The notes: generated by a model from the sequence alone, not told the origin. A stretch of DNA of 64,000 nt from Buddleja alternifolia (GCA_019426215.1 CM033391.1:14000708-14064707); one strand, 5' to 3'. Shown: positions 10,001 through 22,450, numbered from the stretch's first letter. Made by a program: numbers and translations.

Positions 10001-13000
10001 GATGTAATAAAGAGAGAGGATGAACAATACAAGGGTATCATAACAGGGGAAGTACAACTTTCATTGCGGATAGTCATGGCTGAGATACTCTTTAGCTTTC
10101 AATTACTTTCCTTAGTAATCTCAGCCTAAGAGTACTCCAGGAATTTCATGAATTGCAGATATTTCATTAATTTAATTTCGTACTTTATTTAAGTACTCTT
10201 GGAATAAAATTAGAAGTTATAAGTTGAGTCTTAGTAGGATTAAAACATATCTATTTCTAGAAGAAAAGGTCTAATCCTACTTGAAGCAGAACTTTGGAGC
10301 CAATATATAGAGATGTAGTTAATTTCCCTTTCAGGTATTGAATATTGATCATTTTATTAGCCAATTCCAAATCCTTGGCGAGATACGCTGGAGTTCTAGG
10401 TGAGACGCCCTAGGTTTCTTGATTGTTCTTCTATTGATAAATATCACACGGTGGAAAGTCCACTACTGCAGTACATAAACAGCTACAACAGCTTTAGAAC
10501 CCTAACTTATTGTTTCACGGGTTCTGTTCACATTCCCAAACAGCATTGTCAAGGTCTTTTATGTCAGTGCTCACCAACTGCCAGAATGAGAATATTAACA
10601 TATTCTGGACAATCATATTGGCAAAAAAAATTTAGGTTTACCAAAACAAGGTGTTCAGCGAATAGACACATCGTGATAGTTATTGTGATCCGTTAACATA
10701 CTATGAAAGTCAGAAGCAAGGGAATTTTTCTATGGAGGAATGCGAATAAGTATATGACAAGCTAATGTTGCAATATCCATTTAGAGAATGCCCATGAGGA
10801 ACAATTGATCGTTTTCTAGAAGTATTAAATGATGACATAAGAACAAAACTTAAGGATGATAAGGAATTAGATAGCTTAGAGGCTCATACGAGTAACTGGG
10901 CAATGATGTCAATCTATATACTAACTTGTTATTTCCTGAAGAAGCTAGCACAACAGAGGATGAACTTGAACATATTACTTCTCAACTGAAGGCTGAAGTT
11001 GGAGGAATCAGGTGGAAATGCTAATCAATAGGACATAAAGAAAAGGAAAATTTTAATGTGAGTGTTCCTAACTTCCATCCTTAAATATCATCAAAGGACA
11101 TGCAAGTCTTAGAATATAACTTGCTTGGCGACAATACTCTTATCACTTTTCGGTACAAACCACAAGTTCCACCTGTGGTAAAGAGCAGAAAAGGGGAAAT
11201 TTGTTTCAAAATATTGAGGGGGGAAAGCAACTAGAATGAAAAATAATTCCGTGGATCAATTGCTGCATTGGAAAGTCTAATAGCAGGTATCATAAAAGAT
11301 GAATGGTTGAAATTGATCGCACTGAATCAAAAGATTGTCTTCCATAGAAAGCAGACATTAGAACTAATGCACTCAAGATGATTCCCAGCTCAATTTGATC
11401 TGAAAAATAGATTTTGTGTACCAGAAAAAATAAGACAATGACGGAGCCAATATCAGAATCTTCTTTCGTTTCGTGAAAAAGGTGATGGTATTTGCATCCC
11501 AACTATCTTGCCCAAATTATAGATTATAGCTAAAAAAAAACAAGAATGATCATACTTCAATATTTCAAAACTCGAGATCAGAATTTTCCAACCAGGGTGA
11601 ATGATGGGAATAGGAAAGGATCAAAGATAAGCAACTATAAGGTAATTATAAAAAGGGAAAATACAAGTTCCATTGAAGATAACTTCTAGATATGTTTCTT
11701 TAGAATTCAGCCTCGAAGTATCTTAGGAATTACATAAAGTGCAGATTATTCTGTAATTTATGTTTCGACACTTCTATTTAAAGCCCATGAATGTTTTACA
11801 ATAGATTTCGGAGTTAGACGTTGAGTCTTAATAGGATCAACTTTCTTCTCCTAATGAAAGGTCTAGTCCTCCTTATTGAACTAGAAGAAACTTGGAGTCG
11901 ATATATAGAGACAACCTTCATTTTTTTCATAGAGTTGGATATTGATTAGTTTATTCGCATCTCAAAGAGGTCAAGAGCTTCTTTCAGATTTTGTGACGCA
12001 ATTCAAATCTTTGGTGTTCTAGGCACGACACTTAGGTTTTTTGGTTGTTCTTGATCTTTTCTTTTCATTGTATTAATTCTTTTCTAGGATTTTCAGTACT
12101 TCGATCTTTTTTCCGTTCTTCACATCATATATTAAAGATACAACTTCTTCCCCTAGTACATTAGGGGTGGACGTTCAGATTGGTTGTTTGGATTTCAGGT
12201 AGTGAGATGTAAAAAACCGCATCAAAATCGATTTAGTCGGATACCCACTTATTAGGGTACCCGTTCGTCCAATATTCTTGAAAAATGGAGGCCCAACTTT
12301 TTTTTTATTGATTTTTTGGGTCTATGTAAATAGAGACCTAAAAACACCCAAAAAATGTAATTTTGGGCATCTAGATGATATTTTTTGGGTATCACAATAA
12401 AAAGTTGGGTCACCATTAGATCAACAAATGCAGAAAAAAAGATTGGATTTTTGTTATTCGAATTACCCGAATAATTATAAAAATGGAAACGGATTCCGAA
12501 CCGAATAGTGATACTCGGTTTCGGAATAGTCCAAATCCGAATTTTATGCCGTCTTTTTGAAGGAAATGGTCTGCGCTAGACAAGAAAGTTCTGATAAAGG
12601 TTGAACAACTCTAGAAAATAAGGAGAAACAAGTCATGAATAAGACAACACGCATTTCTCAAAATAGCTAAAGCTTACCATACACGATCGCTAGACAAATA
12701 ATATTCTATTGTCACATCTGAGTTTATATGACGTAGCACTCCAAAAATTAGTTAAAATGCCGGCAGGATATGACTTCTATATAATATGCAAAACGCTCGA
12801 CATTTGACTTATATCATCAGGTTATAACAACAGCTCACAGAAGAAACTGTCTGGCTTAATTTCTAACCCCTCCATATCATCACTAACACAGCAATTCATC
12901 ATTTCTGATGACATGTACCATGACACTTGTAATATTCGAAAGGGATAAAAAAAAGAGAGATCACATCACATGTCCCAAAGTACCCAAATAAAGGTTCAAA

Positions 13001-14426
13001 AAAGGAATGAGAAGCTACCACTGTTTTCTCATGTGTTTGAAAAATATACTTTTATAAGGATGTAAGAAGGACAAACAAGTTGAAGTCACTGAGGTTATTT
13101 TCAAATGCAATCTTTAGGAATCTACAGAAGCACTAAATGAAGGAGCTGTATGCTAAGATTTTCATCTCCAACAGAGAAGAGAAGTGAATCCTGGTCTGCA
13201 GCAACTTCAGATAAAATTATGAATTAACGGTTTTTTGGTGGCTTACAATCCTAATAAAGGTTACCCACATCAGGTCATTTTCTTATGCAGGATAAGTAAA
13301 TTTCACATGCCTTATTGATATCTCCCTTCAGGAGACAAGGTTTTTATATTTTACCTGCTTGCTGAAGTATTTGTCTTCTCTCAAGATATTTCTCTGCTAT
13401 TTACAAAATGGTGCAGGATAAAGAATATCGGTTATAATATATCATACAAAAACATAGACAAACCTGAGATGGAAACTGTGATTTGAAGGCTTTGGGTTCA
13501 ATGTTATAACCTCCAGGTCCCGCAGCTTTATAGATGCCGTACATCAACTTTAGATCGACATCGTATAAAAACAGTCGCATCCCAGTATAAATCTTTCTCA
13601 CCATATCTTTCTTGGTTTCTGGCAGCCCAAGAACCCTATACTGGTAGCAGTCATTCTTCGTCTTAGAACTGCAAATGAAAATCATTCCCATACTCTCAAC
13701 TCTCTTCTTGGTCTTTCGCTTGCTTGATGATTCTGGCTTATCTCCACGCTCCGCTTTCTTTGAACTCTCTGCTCGCACCTTCTTCTTTGTGCTCCTTTCC
13801 TTTGATTTCTCAATGCTCTTTAGAGTTAGTTCCACTTTCTCGGTATTATGTTCTTCAGCTTTCTCGCCATCGCCTTCTGCAATTCCTTTTTCTTTTTCAG
13901 TATTTCCTTCATCATCTTCTTCTGTCGCTTCTTCACTAAGTTCATCCTCGTCGTCATAGCCTTCTTCTTCCGTTGCATGTTCGTCACTAAACTCGTCCTC
14001 ATCAGCAACATTTTCTTCATAGTCTTCTTCAGAGTCTTCTTCATCATCTTCCCACATTACCTCTTCTAGATCATCTGCTTCATCATCTTCAGAAGTATTT
14101 TGGTGCGCCGCTGTATTATCACCATTCATTTTTGTTGTTATTGTATCTTCATCATTGTCTACTTCCATCGCTTTTTCACCTTCCTCATTGTTTGTTCCTT
14201 CATGTTTACCACTGCCTTCTTCACTATTTATTTTTTCATGTTCTCCATTTTTCACTTCTTCAGCTGTTAGTTCTACATTATCCTTGACTTGTGCATCCAC
14301 CACAGATTCTTCCACATTCACTGTCACTGAATCAGAAGTCTTTGTCTCAGCTAAAGCATTTTCAACAGCTTCATTCTCCCCAACAGTTTTATTGGAGCTT
14401 GCAGCCTTCTTCTTCCTTTTAACCAT
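5810..14426 (-). CDS. DCD-domain protein, spliced, 655 aa
   Basis: DCD (Development and Cell Death) domains are plant-specific modules of stress and cell-death proteins; the biochemical role is poorly defined. Coding exons are 13464-14426, 6789-6905 and 5810-6697, all junctions GT-AG and phase 0, giving 655 residues. The start is the ATG at 14426. Residues 1-230 are very acidic (Glu/Asp runs) with Lys/Arg patches near 210-245 that could be nuclear signals. The DCD domain runs from about 246 to 370: GMIFICSSKT, LFLYDVDLKLMYGIYKA, FKSQFPSQ, then VRFKVLDDCLPLPEEKFKK from exon 2 and VKKLCKLF at the start of exon 3. From about 462 to 600 comes a repeat tail of the type DPYxERRxxYRDGRD. A GTGAGTAT at the last codons could serve as a splice donor, so a further 3' exon is possible. 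The intron between exons 1 and 2 is 6.56 kb. Paralogue identity is uncertain. Confidence 0.88.
5966..6394 (-). repeat. In-frame degenerate repeat coding an Arg/Tyr/Asp-rich tail
   Basis: Within exon 3 of the DCD gene, codons for DPYLERRSPYRD-like units recur roughly ten times with spacings of 8-16 residues. The plus-strand reading frame over 5953-6447 is a by-product of this repeat. The product would be intrinsically disordered, with alternating basic and acidic residues and regularly spaced tyrosines. Confidence 0.8.
7009..7036. repeat. (TA)14 microsatellite
   Basis: An uninterrupted TA dinucleotide tract of 28 bases inside the large intron of the DCD gene. Confidence 0.95.
10030..12110 (+). 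mobile_element. Ancient LTR-element remnant in the intron
   Basis: Two diverged direct repeats, about 10030-10440 and 11640-12065, share the order GTTGAGTCTTA(G/A)TAGGAT, GGTCTA(A/G)TCCT, CAATATATAGAGA-like, ATTGA(A)TATTGAT and TCTAGG...TTAGGTTT. Between them, near 10760-10920, a broken frame reads like a gypsy-type gag (CPHEEQLIVF followed by LNDDIRTKL). I infer an internally deleted, old LTR retrotransposon; the superfamily is tentative. Confidence 0.5.
12160..12560. repeat. Possible hAT-derived scrap
   Basis: It begins TTAGGGGTGGACGTTC and contains an ATACTCGGTTTCGG motif near its end, the type of AGGGGTGG.../CGGTTTCGG composition common in plant hAT and SINE-like repeats. Short inverted matches (GGTATCACAATA, GATACCC) occur. 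No transposase code. Weak assignment. Confidence 0.3.
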
Positions 14427-16463
14427 TGTCAACCTTTACAGTTCCAAAGCACATATTATACAAATCCTTTGCTCACAGAATCCAGATGTAAAGCAAATAA
14501 GGACAACTGTCAAATAAATGTACTTCTTGCAGACATAATGACTTCTTTGAGTAAACACACATATACATAATGAATTGACATGCGTGGATTCTTCTTCATT
14601 CAGGAGTCAGTTCTATCTACATCCAAAACATGGATCAACTACTCCGTCTATTAGCCTTTGAAACTAATGGAACCTTAAGAGTCAATCACCTATTCACACT
14701 CTTCTTCCATGCCTAAATCTATGAATCCAAGCAATCTCCTATTCACTGTTTTTATTTAAAAATCAACACAAAGCCTATGCCTCCAACATCCTCAATTCGC
14801 TGATACTTAAGCTTCTATGGTATTGACCAGATCTACCAATCATCAATTCTAATATAATTTCTGTGCAGCCTGCCTGCATCCAATCTTCACACATTTCAAT
14901 AGGCTAAGTTAAAAAACAAGCTACCTTCATTTCAATCTTTCCTCCTCTTATTTATCCTAGAATGACAAACAACTATGAAGCTCAACACTCGTTTTGAGGG
15001 AGGAGTTTACTGATATATACATGTATATGAGTTTCACATATAATATAATATGCAATAAATGCATAATGTTAGCCTTGTCCACTGATAAATTTCGAACTAG
15101 AGAGAACAAATTTTTTAACAAAATTGCGAATTGTTAAATTGAATTTGGATGATAAACCAATAGACCTTTAGTTAGACATATTGAAACCTAATCATATTGA
15201 AGCACGACAATACACTAATCTGATATGGATGTTGAGATTCTACTTTATGATACTCTTTACTTCATTCCTAATTAATGACACAAGTGCACAAATGGAAGAA
15301 GAAGTTCCAAAATGTATAAACTACACTTCTTAATGCTATGAAAAGAATTTCCTCAAGACAATATAAATTATTGAGTATAAGAACTATTAGTTTTTGATGT
15401 GGAATGAAGTTCATTCTTGGATATGCTATTTGGTCAAAACAAAATATCAGACACATACATAATAACGTCAAAATGACTTGAGAATCCCAAGGACTTCAAT
15501 TGGCGGGAGGGAGGACATAATTTCATGCCAAACCATCTACAGTATGTGCAGGCATCTAATTGTGAATCCATGTGTATGGATGGCTACTGTGTAAAAACAA
15601 TGCAATCAGGCAACGGAAAACACAGCATTAAAGAAGTAATGCCAAAACCCTTTGCCGCTGATTAAGAAACAAAACTCTCGAGCCAAAAGTTTTAGTTCCA
15701 AACATAATACTTCACAAAAGCTACCTTACAGGGAGGACGTGTCTATACTTTAAATCGAAATGTCTATTAATAACTTCTGATCCCTTCTTTCCAGGAATTC
15801 CTACTATGGAATTGAAGTAGAACCTAAAAGCCCAACTAGAAAAACCTTAATTCAGATTGAATTAAATTTTCTTATTCCAAAGCCCCACTCCAAGCCCAAA
15901 TACACACCTCGAATTCCAAACCCGAGGCAGAATTACACAGGACGAAATAAATAAAGGCAAAGATATACTTCAGTGTCCTGAAATTTGGCAAACAAAGTCA
16001 ATTTGAAAATACCAGCGTCGCTTTCAAATTCAATTATCAATTCCATTTACAGCATTCAATATATAGCAGAAGTGACAGAATGGCAAAACATCACAATTTA
16101 AAATCCAGAAGCCATGATTTATTCAAACTAATATATTTCTGAAGAAATTATCAGTTGCCCAAAACCACGATTTCGAGGTCACAAAATGTCTCATTAATTT
16201 TAATTCGCAGACTGAAACTGAACTCAGATCCGAAACCCTAACCCTAAACTGAAACAGGACAAAAACGAAAGAGACAATCTTATCTACGCAAACCCGTCGC
16301 CAGAAATTAATATCAGAGGAAACAAATAAACCTAATTCCATTTATTTTAATTAATTAATTTATAAAAAACACATAAACTACATGTTCTTTTACTGCATTT
16401 CTTGAACTAACGAAGATGACTAATTAAAGAGGAAGAAGAAAAAAGAGAGAGTTATATCTCACC
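14427..16463 (-). other. 5'UTR intron of the DCD gene, about 2.0 kb
   Basis: A donor AACCAGAG|GTGAGATA at 16464/16462 follows a telobox-bearing leader. A plausible acceptor, CTGTAAAG|GTTGAC, sits at 14434/14433, seven bases before the ATG. No other gene is seen in the interval. Exact acceptor choice is inferred. Confidence 0.55.
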
Positions 16464-16620
16464 TCTGGTTGCAAAGCCGATTGAAAAAGACGGTAGATTT
16501 CACACAGCCAACGGCGCTAGAACCCTAAAACCCTCTCTATTAATGGAGGAGAAAAATCTGAGAGAAACCGATACAACCAGATTATTACAACGTCTCAATA
16601 TTTACTGTGATCGCATCAGC
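16464..16620 (-). promoter_or_regulatory. 5'UTR exon and probable transcription start region of the DCD gene
   Basis: On the minus strand the block reads through TTTTAGGGTTCTAGCG, including a telobox-type AGGGTTTTAGGG, typical of leaders and proximal promoters of broadly expressed plant genes, and ends in a strong splice donor at 16463. The exact start is not determinable; 16560-16620 is likely. Confidence 0.5.
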
Positions 16621-16984
16621 AAGGTGGATTTATGTGAGCGAATTAATTAGTAATTAAGCAAAAGGACCCAAAAATTGGAAAGGGGAAATAAAAGCTGAAA
16701 TGCTAGTTAATTTCGTGAAAATCCATGGCTTCTTCCGAATAATTCAATATTGCACAAGAATGAAAATAAGTTAAAGAGCTAGAAAACAGGGTTCACAACC
16801 TTCTCAGAGAAGAAAGTGTGAAAAACGAAAAGAAAGTGTACTTAGAAGATGCTTAGTGAGTTTCTATTATACTTCTAAGCCCACTTTTGCAACATTGCAT
16901 TGCTTTGTGCAAGGACATTTGAATATTTGTACTGTATATTCTTGATTATACATTTTAGCCCATGACCTTTTAGTTTTCTTATCA
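16621..16984. other. Promoter side of the DCD gene / intergenic
   Basis: AT-rich. Nothing beyond generic promoter composition can be claimed. It is bounded on the right by the Harbinger-like element. Confidence 0.35.
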
Positions 16985-18912
16985 TCTATGGCCTCGTTTG
17001 GTTTGGATGATTCTTTGGTTTGGATGATTAGGGTTGTTAGACTATACAATCAGGGTAATCATTCGTCTGGTATCCTGGATGAGGGACAAGTATTGATTCA
17101 TGGCCCGGGACAATGTCCCCTAAACAAGTGATTGATAATCAACTCATGTGAGGTGTGATTATGAAGTACTCCTATAAGGGTGGGAAGCATTATTTGGAAA
17201 TTGACCAAGTTAACCTCCAAAATATATTGAAACAGGGGGAATTACCCTTGGTTCTTATTGAATTTACATCACTAACTAGCATTACTCTTCATCTCGAGCA
17301 TTGAATCAGAATATCCTCAATCTCCTTCTCCAAGGCCTAGACGTCTGCCAAAGAACTCCATAGTGAGTTCGTGAAAGAGAGACGCAGCTTAGTTTGTCGA
17401 GTTGAAGCAAAAATACGGTTGTAAGTTCTCCAAGGTGAAGAAATAAAGTTTTGAATGTATACATTTTTTAATCTGAATCTATACACATTTGAATCTATAA
17501 AGACGCAGGTTTCAGAATCTATACATTTTTTTTGTTTGTTTTAGTGTGAAATAAAGTTCTATATATGTTCGAGGCATTGATTTGAAAAACATTATTTCTG
17601 GTCTACTTTGATTTTTGGCTTTGATTTTGGTTTTGGTTTGTAACTTCTTCATATTGTTTTTTAGTTTTGGTTTTTATGTGCTTTGCAATACATTGAGGGC
17701 TGTTGATTACTCAACTGTGTCCCTAATGTAAGTGCTCTTTTTGAGACATTGTAAAACTTTGAAAAACTATAAGAATTTATAGCCTAAGGTGACCACTGAT
17801 GTTTTGTAAGTTTGTGATTTATTTGCTTATAATGGTGGGAGTTGGTTTGTAATTTTGAAGTATCAAACGTAACTATTGTTTCTAGTAAATGGTTATTACA
17901 GCTTAGTACTTTGTGTTGATGTCACTTTTAATCGTGTTTATATGTGCTTTTAGATATGTAAATATGTATAATCAAACTTGTTTTATCAGACATTTGGCAC
18001 AAATAGTCCTTTTGTCAAAAATCAGCTCTGTTCGGCTTCCATTTTCGGTTCATAAAGACATTGACGGGTTAATTGAGTATGTTAATTGTTGTCACTAGGT
18101 AACTAAAAACACATTTAACTTTGACAGGTCATGGATATATTTGGTGTCCTGGTTCATGCATTGCATTCAAATTCATAAGCTTGTACTATTGTTTGTGTAT
18201 TCATGCATAGAATTAGGCTTGACATATTGTCATTTGGTTTACATTTAGATACACAATGGATTTATCTACTGAGCATTAAGAGATATTGGTCGTACTTGAA
18301 GAGATAATTTCAGAAATTATTTTGTTCTTAACCGCATTTTATAGGGCGTATCGGGTGCGTATCCATCAACGCGTGTTCAACGTGTTAGGCATCTATCTTA
18401 TAGTTTGAAATCTAAGATACCTAAACAAATTGAGCATTTGCACGATCTTATATCATATAATAATCAAACATGTATAGATTACTTTAGAATGTCTCGAAAT
18501 GCCTTTGCTAGTATGTGTTTCCTCACAAAGCATGTTGGTGGCCTTGTTGCCACTAAAAATGTCAAAATTGATGAACAAGTCTCAAGTTTCTTAATAATCT
18601 TGTTACACCATGCCAAAAATATAATTGTAAGTGCAAGTTTAAAAGATCTAGATACACAATAAGTAAGCTCTTTAACAAGGTCCTTGAAGCAGTACTTAAG
18701 CTACATACACTATTACTTGCCGACCCACAACCCATTCCAGAAGATTGCATAGACGAGAAGTGGAAGTGGTTTAAGGTATAATTTTGCATATTAAAAACCT
18801 ATTCAATATTTGTACAATTTATGACTATTATATCATTTCTCAATGAATTTCTGAATTGTTCATTTTATGTATTTTACATAGGGTTGTTTATGTACATTAG
18901 ATGGTTCTTATA
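16985..18912 (+). mobile_element. PIF/Harbinger-like transposon, truncated
   Basis: It starts near 16989 with GGCCTCGTTTGGTTTGGATG, a plausible terminal repeat, and carries a transposase fragment at 18330-18912. The non-coding stretch 16985-18230 has no other recognisable content. The right part is lost at the junction with a copia LTR at 18913. Confidence 0.55.
18330..18912 (+). pseudogene. Harbinger (ALP1-like) transposase fragment
   Basis: The frame at 18405-18660 reads IEHLHDLISYNNQTCIDYF, RMSRNAFASMCFLTKHVGGL and EQVSSFLIILLHHAKN, matching the N-terminal helical region of plant Harbinger/ALP1 transposases. A stop follows, then the frame resumes with SKLFNKVLEAVLKLH and PIPEDCIDEKWKWFK. 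This ends at a good donor (AAG|GTATAA near 18777) and resumes after CATAG near 18881 with GCLCTLDGS, the first catalytic-Asp region. The DDE remainder is absent. Frameshifted 5' end, internal stop and truncation make it non-functional. Confidence 0.75.
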
Positions 18913-19375
18913 TGTGGGAGAAATTTGATATTGGGCTTGTGTACTTTAGAATGGGTTAAACGAAAAAGTTGAGGCACAACTTTAGTCTCGCTTTTTCCTT
19001 GAGACAATATTGCCCTGCATTCGGTGCTTACGTAATATGGCAATCGTCCCCCAAGATACAATGACTTGTTTCTCGTGATAATAGCACTACAAATCTCGAG
19101 AATCGGGAACATACTTCTGTTTTGAACTAGTTCTTTGAAGAAAATGACTAGAGAATCAATTAAATGAAAATTGAAAGGAGGGGGTTTATTTATAAAGTTG
19201 GATGTATCTAATCATCATTTGACACATCCATTGGAACGAATGGGTGCATCTGTGAAGTCGCAGCTGCTAATTGTACGGATGCGATTGACAGATCAAAATC
19301 CGTCTGCTCAATTTAATTTCTCTTTCGTCCCTAAAATGGATTTGAGTAATAAAAAACAAATCAATTGCTCCAACA
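18913..19375 (-). repeat. 3' LTR of the minus-strand copia element, 463 bp
   Basis: On the minus strand it starts TGTTGGAGCAATTG directly after a GTGGGGGATT polypurine tract (19376-19386), contains a TATAAATA-type box near 19170, and ends TCTCCCACA. The 18913 boundary is inferred from the TG/CA ends and the abrupt loss of Harbinger coding similarity there. Confidence 0.6.
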
Positions 19376-20227
19376 ATCCCCCACATGAATGAAATTAATG
19401 CGTAAAGATGCAGAAGCTTAAGAGAGATCAAGCGAGAGATTATTGCATCAGGAGGGGTATCTTTTCCTTTAAACTTTCCTTAGTGAAATACCATCGAATT
19501 TACTTGATGCCCAATGAACGCGATTTCTTGAATTGGTCGGCATTTAGTGTAATCGAAGACAATGATACTCACAAAATAACTTATCTAACAGTTTTTGTTC
19601 TCAATTATGTCCGTTTTAGCCATGGAACACATCTTGGATTCATAAGTGTTTTCATTTGAAGTGGCCCACACTTCACACTTCTATAGGTGACCTCCTATTA
19701 AGAGTTCCTTGCGATTCTCCACTTTGTTACGCCTCACCCTTACAGTATAGGAATCATTAAAAGCTTCTTGCTTAACCTCATGTACGCTCTGCAGGTAGCA
19801 CTTGTTTATCCTAGGAATGGGTAGGAGTTTTAAACTCTTCAAGTGCGACACTGAATCTTCATAACTCAGTTGTTCCATTGAACCAAGATCTTGGGATCTT
19901 CAATCAACATGGCTGGTTACCACTATGTCGATTCTTAAATTGTAGGCTTTAAGCTCATTCCCATCAATATGCCACTTATTTGATCTTTTGGGAATACATT
20001 TGGATCCATAAGTTCTCATTTGATTTTACTCAATTAATAGAGACATAGCCACTGAAGATCAACTGCTTAATGGTTTTATGTCTTCAACGCATGTGTCGAG
20101 ACTACCATTTATATGATACTTTGTGCTCTCCTAATTTTGATTGACTATCGCAGTGTATGAGAATTGGAGGCACAAGTTTCAGCCAATAAAGAACGTCTTC
20201 TAAGGAATTACGAAGCCATTCAGCTTC

Positions 20228-21130
20228 TTAGCCAGTTTTACCTAAACCTATGAACTCCGAGTTCATCATGGATCGAGTTCTACATGTTAGCTTGGTTGCC
20301 TTCCATGACACCACTCCACCGCTAATAGTAAATTTGTAACCACTAGTGGACTTTGAGTCTTTCGTGTCAGATATCCAATTTGCATCATTGTATCCTTCTA
20401 ATACTACTAGATATCCCGTATAAAGTAATCCATAGTTCCAAGTATATTTTAAATATCTTAGAACTCTAGTCAGTGTCGTACAATGGTCACTACTATGATA
20501 ACCTGTAAATCTACTCAGTTTATTTATTGAGTGAGCAATATCTGGACATGTGTAGTTCATGATAAAAATCAAACTACCCATGATCCGAGAATATTCTAAT
20601 TGAGATAGGGGCTCGCCATGATTTTTTGCTAAGTGTAGACTTAGATTTAGTGGCATCTTGACAGGTTTCCAGTCAAATTGGTTGAACTTTTTAAGTACAG
20701 TCTCAATAAAATGAGTTTGTGACGAAATAAGTCCATCATTTGCCTTAGAGATTCAAATCCCAAATATGACATCAGCTATGCCTATATCTTTCATATCAAT
20801 TTTCAATAATCCTTTAATATTCATAATAATATCATGATTACTCCCATTATGAAAATGTCGTCTACATATAGACATACAACGACAAATGAGTTACATGTGC
20901 TTGTAATATAAACACTTATCACACCATTTTGACAACATTGTTTTGTCAAATTTCTTGTGTCACTGTTTTGGTGCTTGTTTAAATCCACAGAAGTACCTAA
21001 CAAGTTTACACACTATTGTCTCCTCTCCAAGAGCAACAAACCCCTCGAGTTTTTCTATATAAATTTTTTCATTTGACTCACCATTTAGAAATACAGTTTT
21101 AACATCCATATGATGTATCGATTTCTATGA
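20228..21130 (-). pseudogene. copia reverse transcriptase / RNase H remnant
   Basis: Minus-strand frames carry HMDVKTVFLNGE and GFKQAP (about 21130-21010), the catalytic YVDD box in VCLYVDDIFIMG (about 20850), [20 protein letters not shown], then the longest open part at 20228-20656 with [34 protein letters not shown] and [10 protein letters not shown] of the RNase H domain. Motif order is correct for copia, but stops and frame breaks separate the segments. Confidence 0.8.
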
Positions 21131-21799
21131 GTAATCTAATGGAGGTTTTTCTTATCACTCGTGAGTAGGTTTCGAAGAAATCAAGGCCTTCAGCTTACTT
21201 AAATCCTTTGATTACCAAACGGTCTTACACTTGTCAATAGAATCTTTAACTTTATATTTTCGTTTCAGAATCTATTTACAGCTCAACAACTTGTTACCTT
21301 TAGGAATATCTATTAATTCCTAGGTATGGTTCTGTATGATCGATTCTATTTCGCTATTTATAGCTTCCTTCTAGAGTGGCACATCTGGACTAGATAATGC
21401 TTCTTTGACTGTCCTCGATTCATTTTCTAACATATAAGTTAGAAATTCTGAAAGAGTTGTTTTAGATACTTTTATCCTCATACTACATCACGATATCTCA
21501 TCACTATGATGTGAAGCACTTGTAGATTCATACATTCTTTTATTAGAACTTGCTTCTTTCCTTTCTTTCCATGGAAAGATGTCCTCGATAGATACAATAC
21601 TCTTCGACTCAATTCCCATATCAGATTTATGTACGATAAACTAATAGACACTACTGTTATGTGTATATTGAATGAATTATCAACTCATAGCTACAAAAAC
21701 TCCTAGCTCTTAGCTCATTAGATCGGCACGCCAACTTATTCTAGTCAATATGTAACCAGTCGAGTTAGGCCCAATTTTTACGTATTTGGGTGTAGGTAC

Positions 21800-22440
21800 T
21801 TTTACCTTTTCCAAACACCCCTACACTTTTAATTATTTGTAGGAAGGTTTGTGACCTTTCCATAATTCATAAGGAGTTTCACTCCTAGTCGTGTGTGGAG
21901 TCTTGTTAAGAATGAAGTTAACTGAGAGAATTGCTTCCCCCCCCCCCCCCAATAATTTTTGGGTAAACCAGAGTTTATCAACATAACATTCATCATCTCT
22001 TTTAGAGTATGATTCTTGCTTTCAACACGTTAGATACTGGCGAATAAGGAGCGGTAGTTTAATGAATAATATCATATCCAACACATATTCATTGAACAGT
22101 GCACCATATTCTCCACCTCTATCATTTCGAACATTCTTTATTCGACAGTTTAGTTGATTCTCAATTTCATTCTTTTAAACACGTTGATGGCCTTGTCTTA
22201 CTTCTTAGCAAGTACACATAATAGTAGCTTATGCAATCATCCATAAAGTAATGGAATACCTCTAGTTTGCACAAATTTTAAATCAAATATATTATTGTGA
22301 TTAAGTTTAAGATGTTTCGTGTTCCTTTCGAAGGAATGGAACAATGTTTTAGCTAATCTCAGCTTCAACACAAATATCACACTTTCAGTGATAATCATTT
22401 CACTTGACGAATTCACGTCACAACCTTGGAGAGCCTCCAT
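21800..22440 (-). pseudogene. copia GAG-pre-integrase / integrase remnant
   Basis: Minus-strand pieces include LAKTLFHSFERNTKHLKLNH (pre-integrase/integrase boundary, about 22360-22300), VESKNHTLKEMMNVM (the catalytic-Glu helix, about 22020-21975) and LSVNFILNKTPHTTRSETPY (about 21930-21870). The catalytic core between them is frameshifted. Confidence 0.65.
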
Positions 22441-22450
22441 TGCAATGTGT

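Larger units (their letters stand above)
6906..13463 (-). other. Large intron of the DCD gene (6558 bp)
   Basis: Donor CAG|GTTTGT at 13464/13463, acceptor ATCAG|GTG at 6906/6905. It contains a (TA)n tract, an old LTR-element remnant (10030-12110) and a possible hAT-type scrap (12160-12560). In 7037-10029 and 12561-13463 I see AT-rich DNA with no recognisable gene; short frames there lack any familiar motif. Confidence 0.8.
18913..22450 (-). mobile_element. Decayed Ty1/copia element, minus strand
   Basis: Reading on the minus strand from high to low coordinates: GAG-pre-integrase/integrase scraps (22440 to about 21800), reverse transcriptase (about 21130-20660), RNase H (20656-20228), a purine-rich tract and the 3' LTR (19375-18913). 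The 5' LTR and gag are not found. Many stops and frameshifts. A C homopolymer lies at 21938-21952. Confidence 0.75.

Noticed and set aside
10400..10696. 98-codon plus-strand frame in the DCD intron as a nested gene
   Set aside because: It overlaps one of the diverged LTR-like repeats and shows no protein similarity that I recognise.
13675..14517. Plus-strand Ser/Phe-rich frames
   Set aside because: Complement of Glu/Asp/Lys codons of DCD exon 1 (GAA/GAT/AAG read as TTC/ATC/CTT). Composition shadow, not genes.
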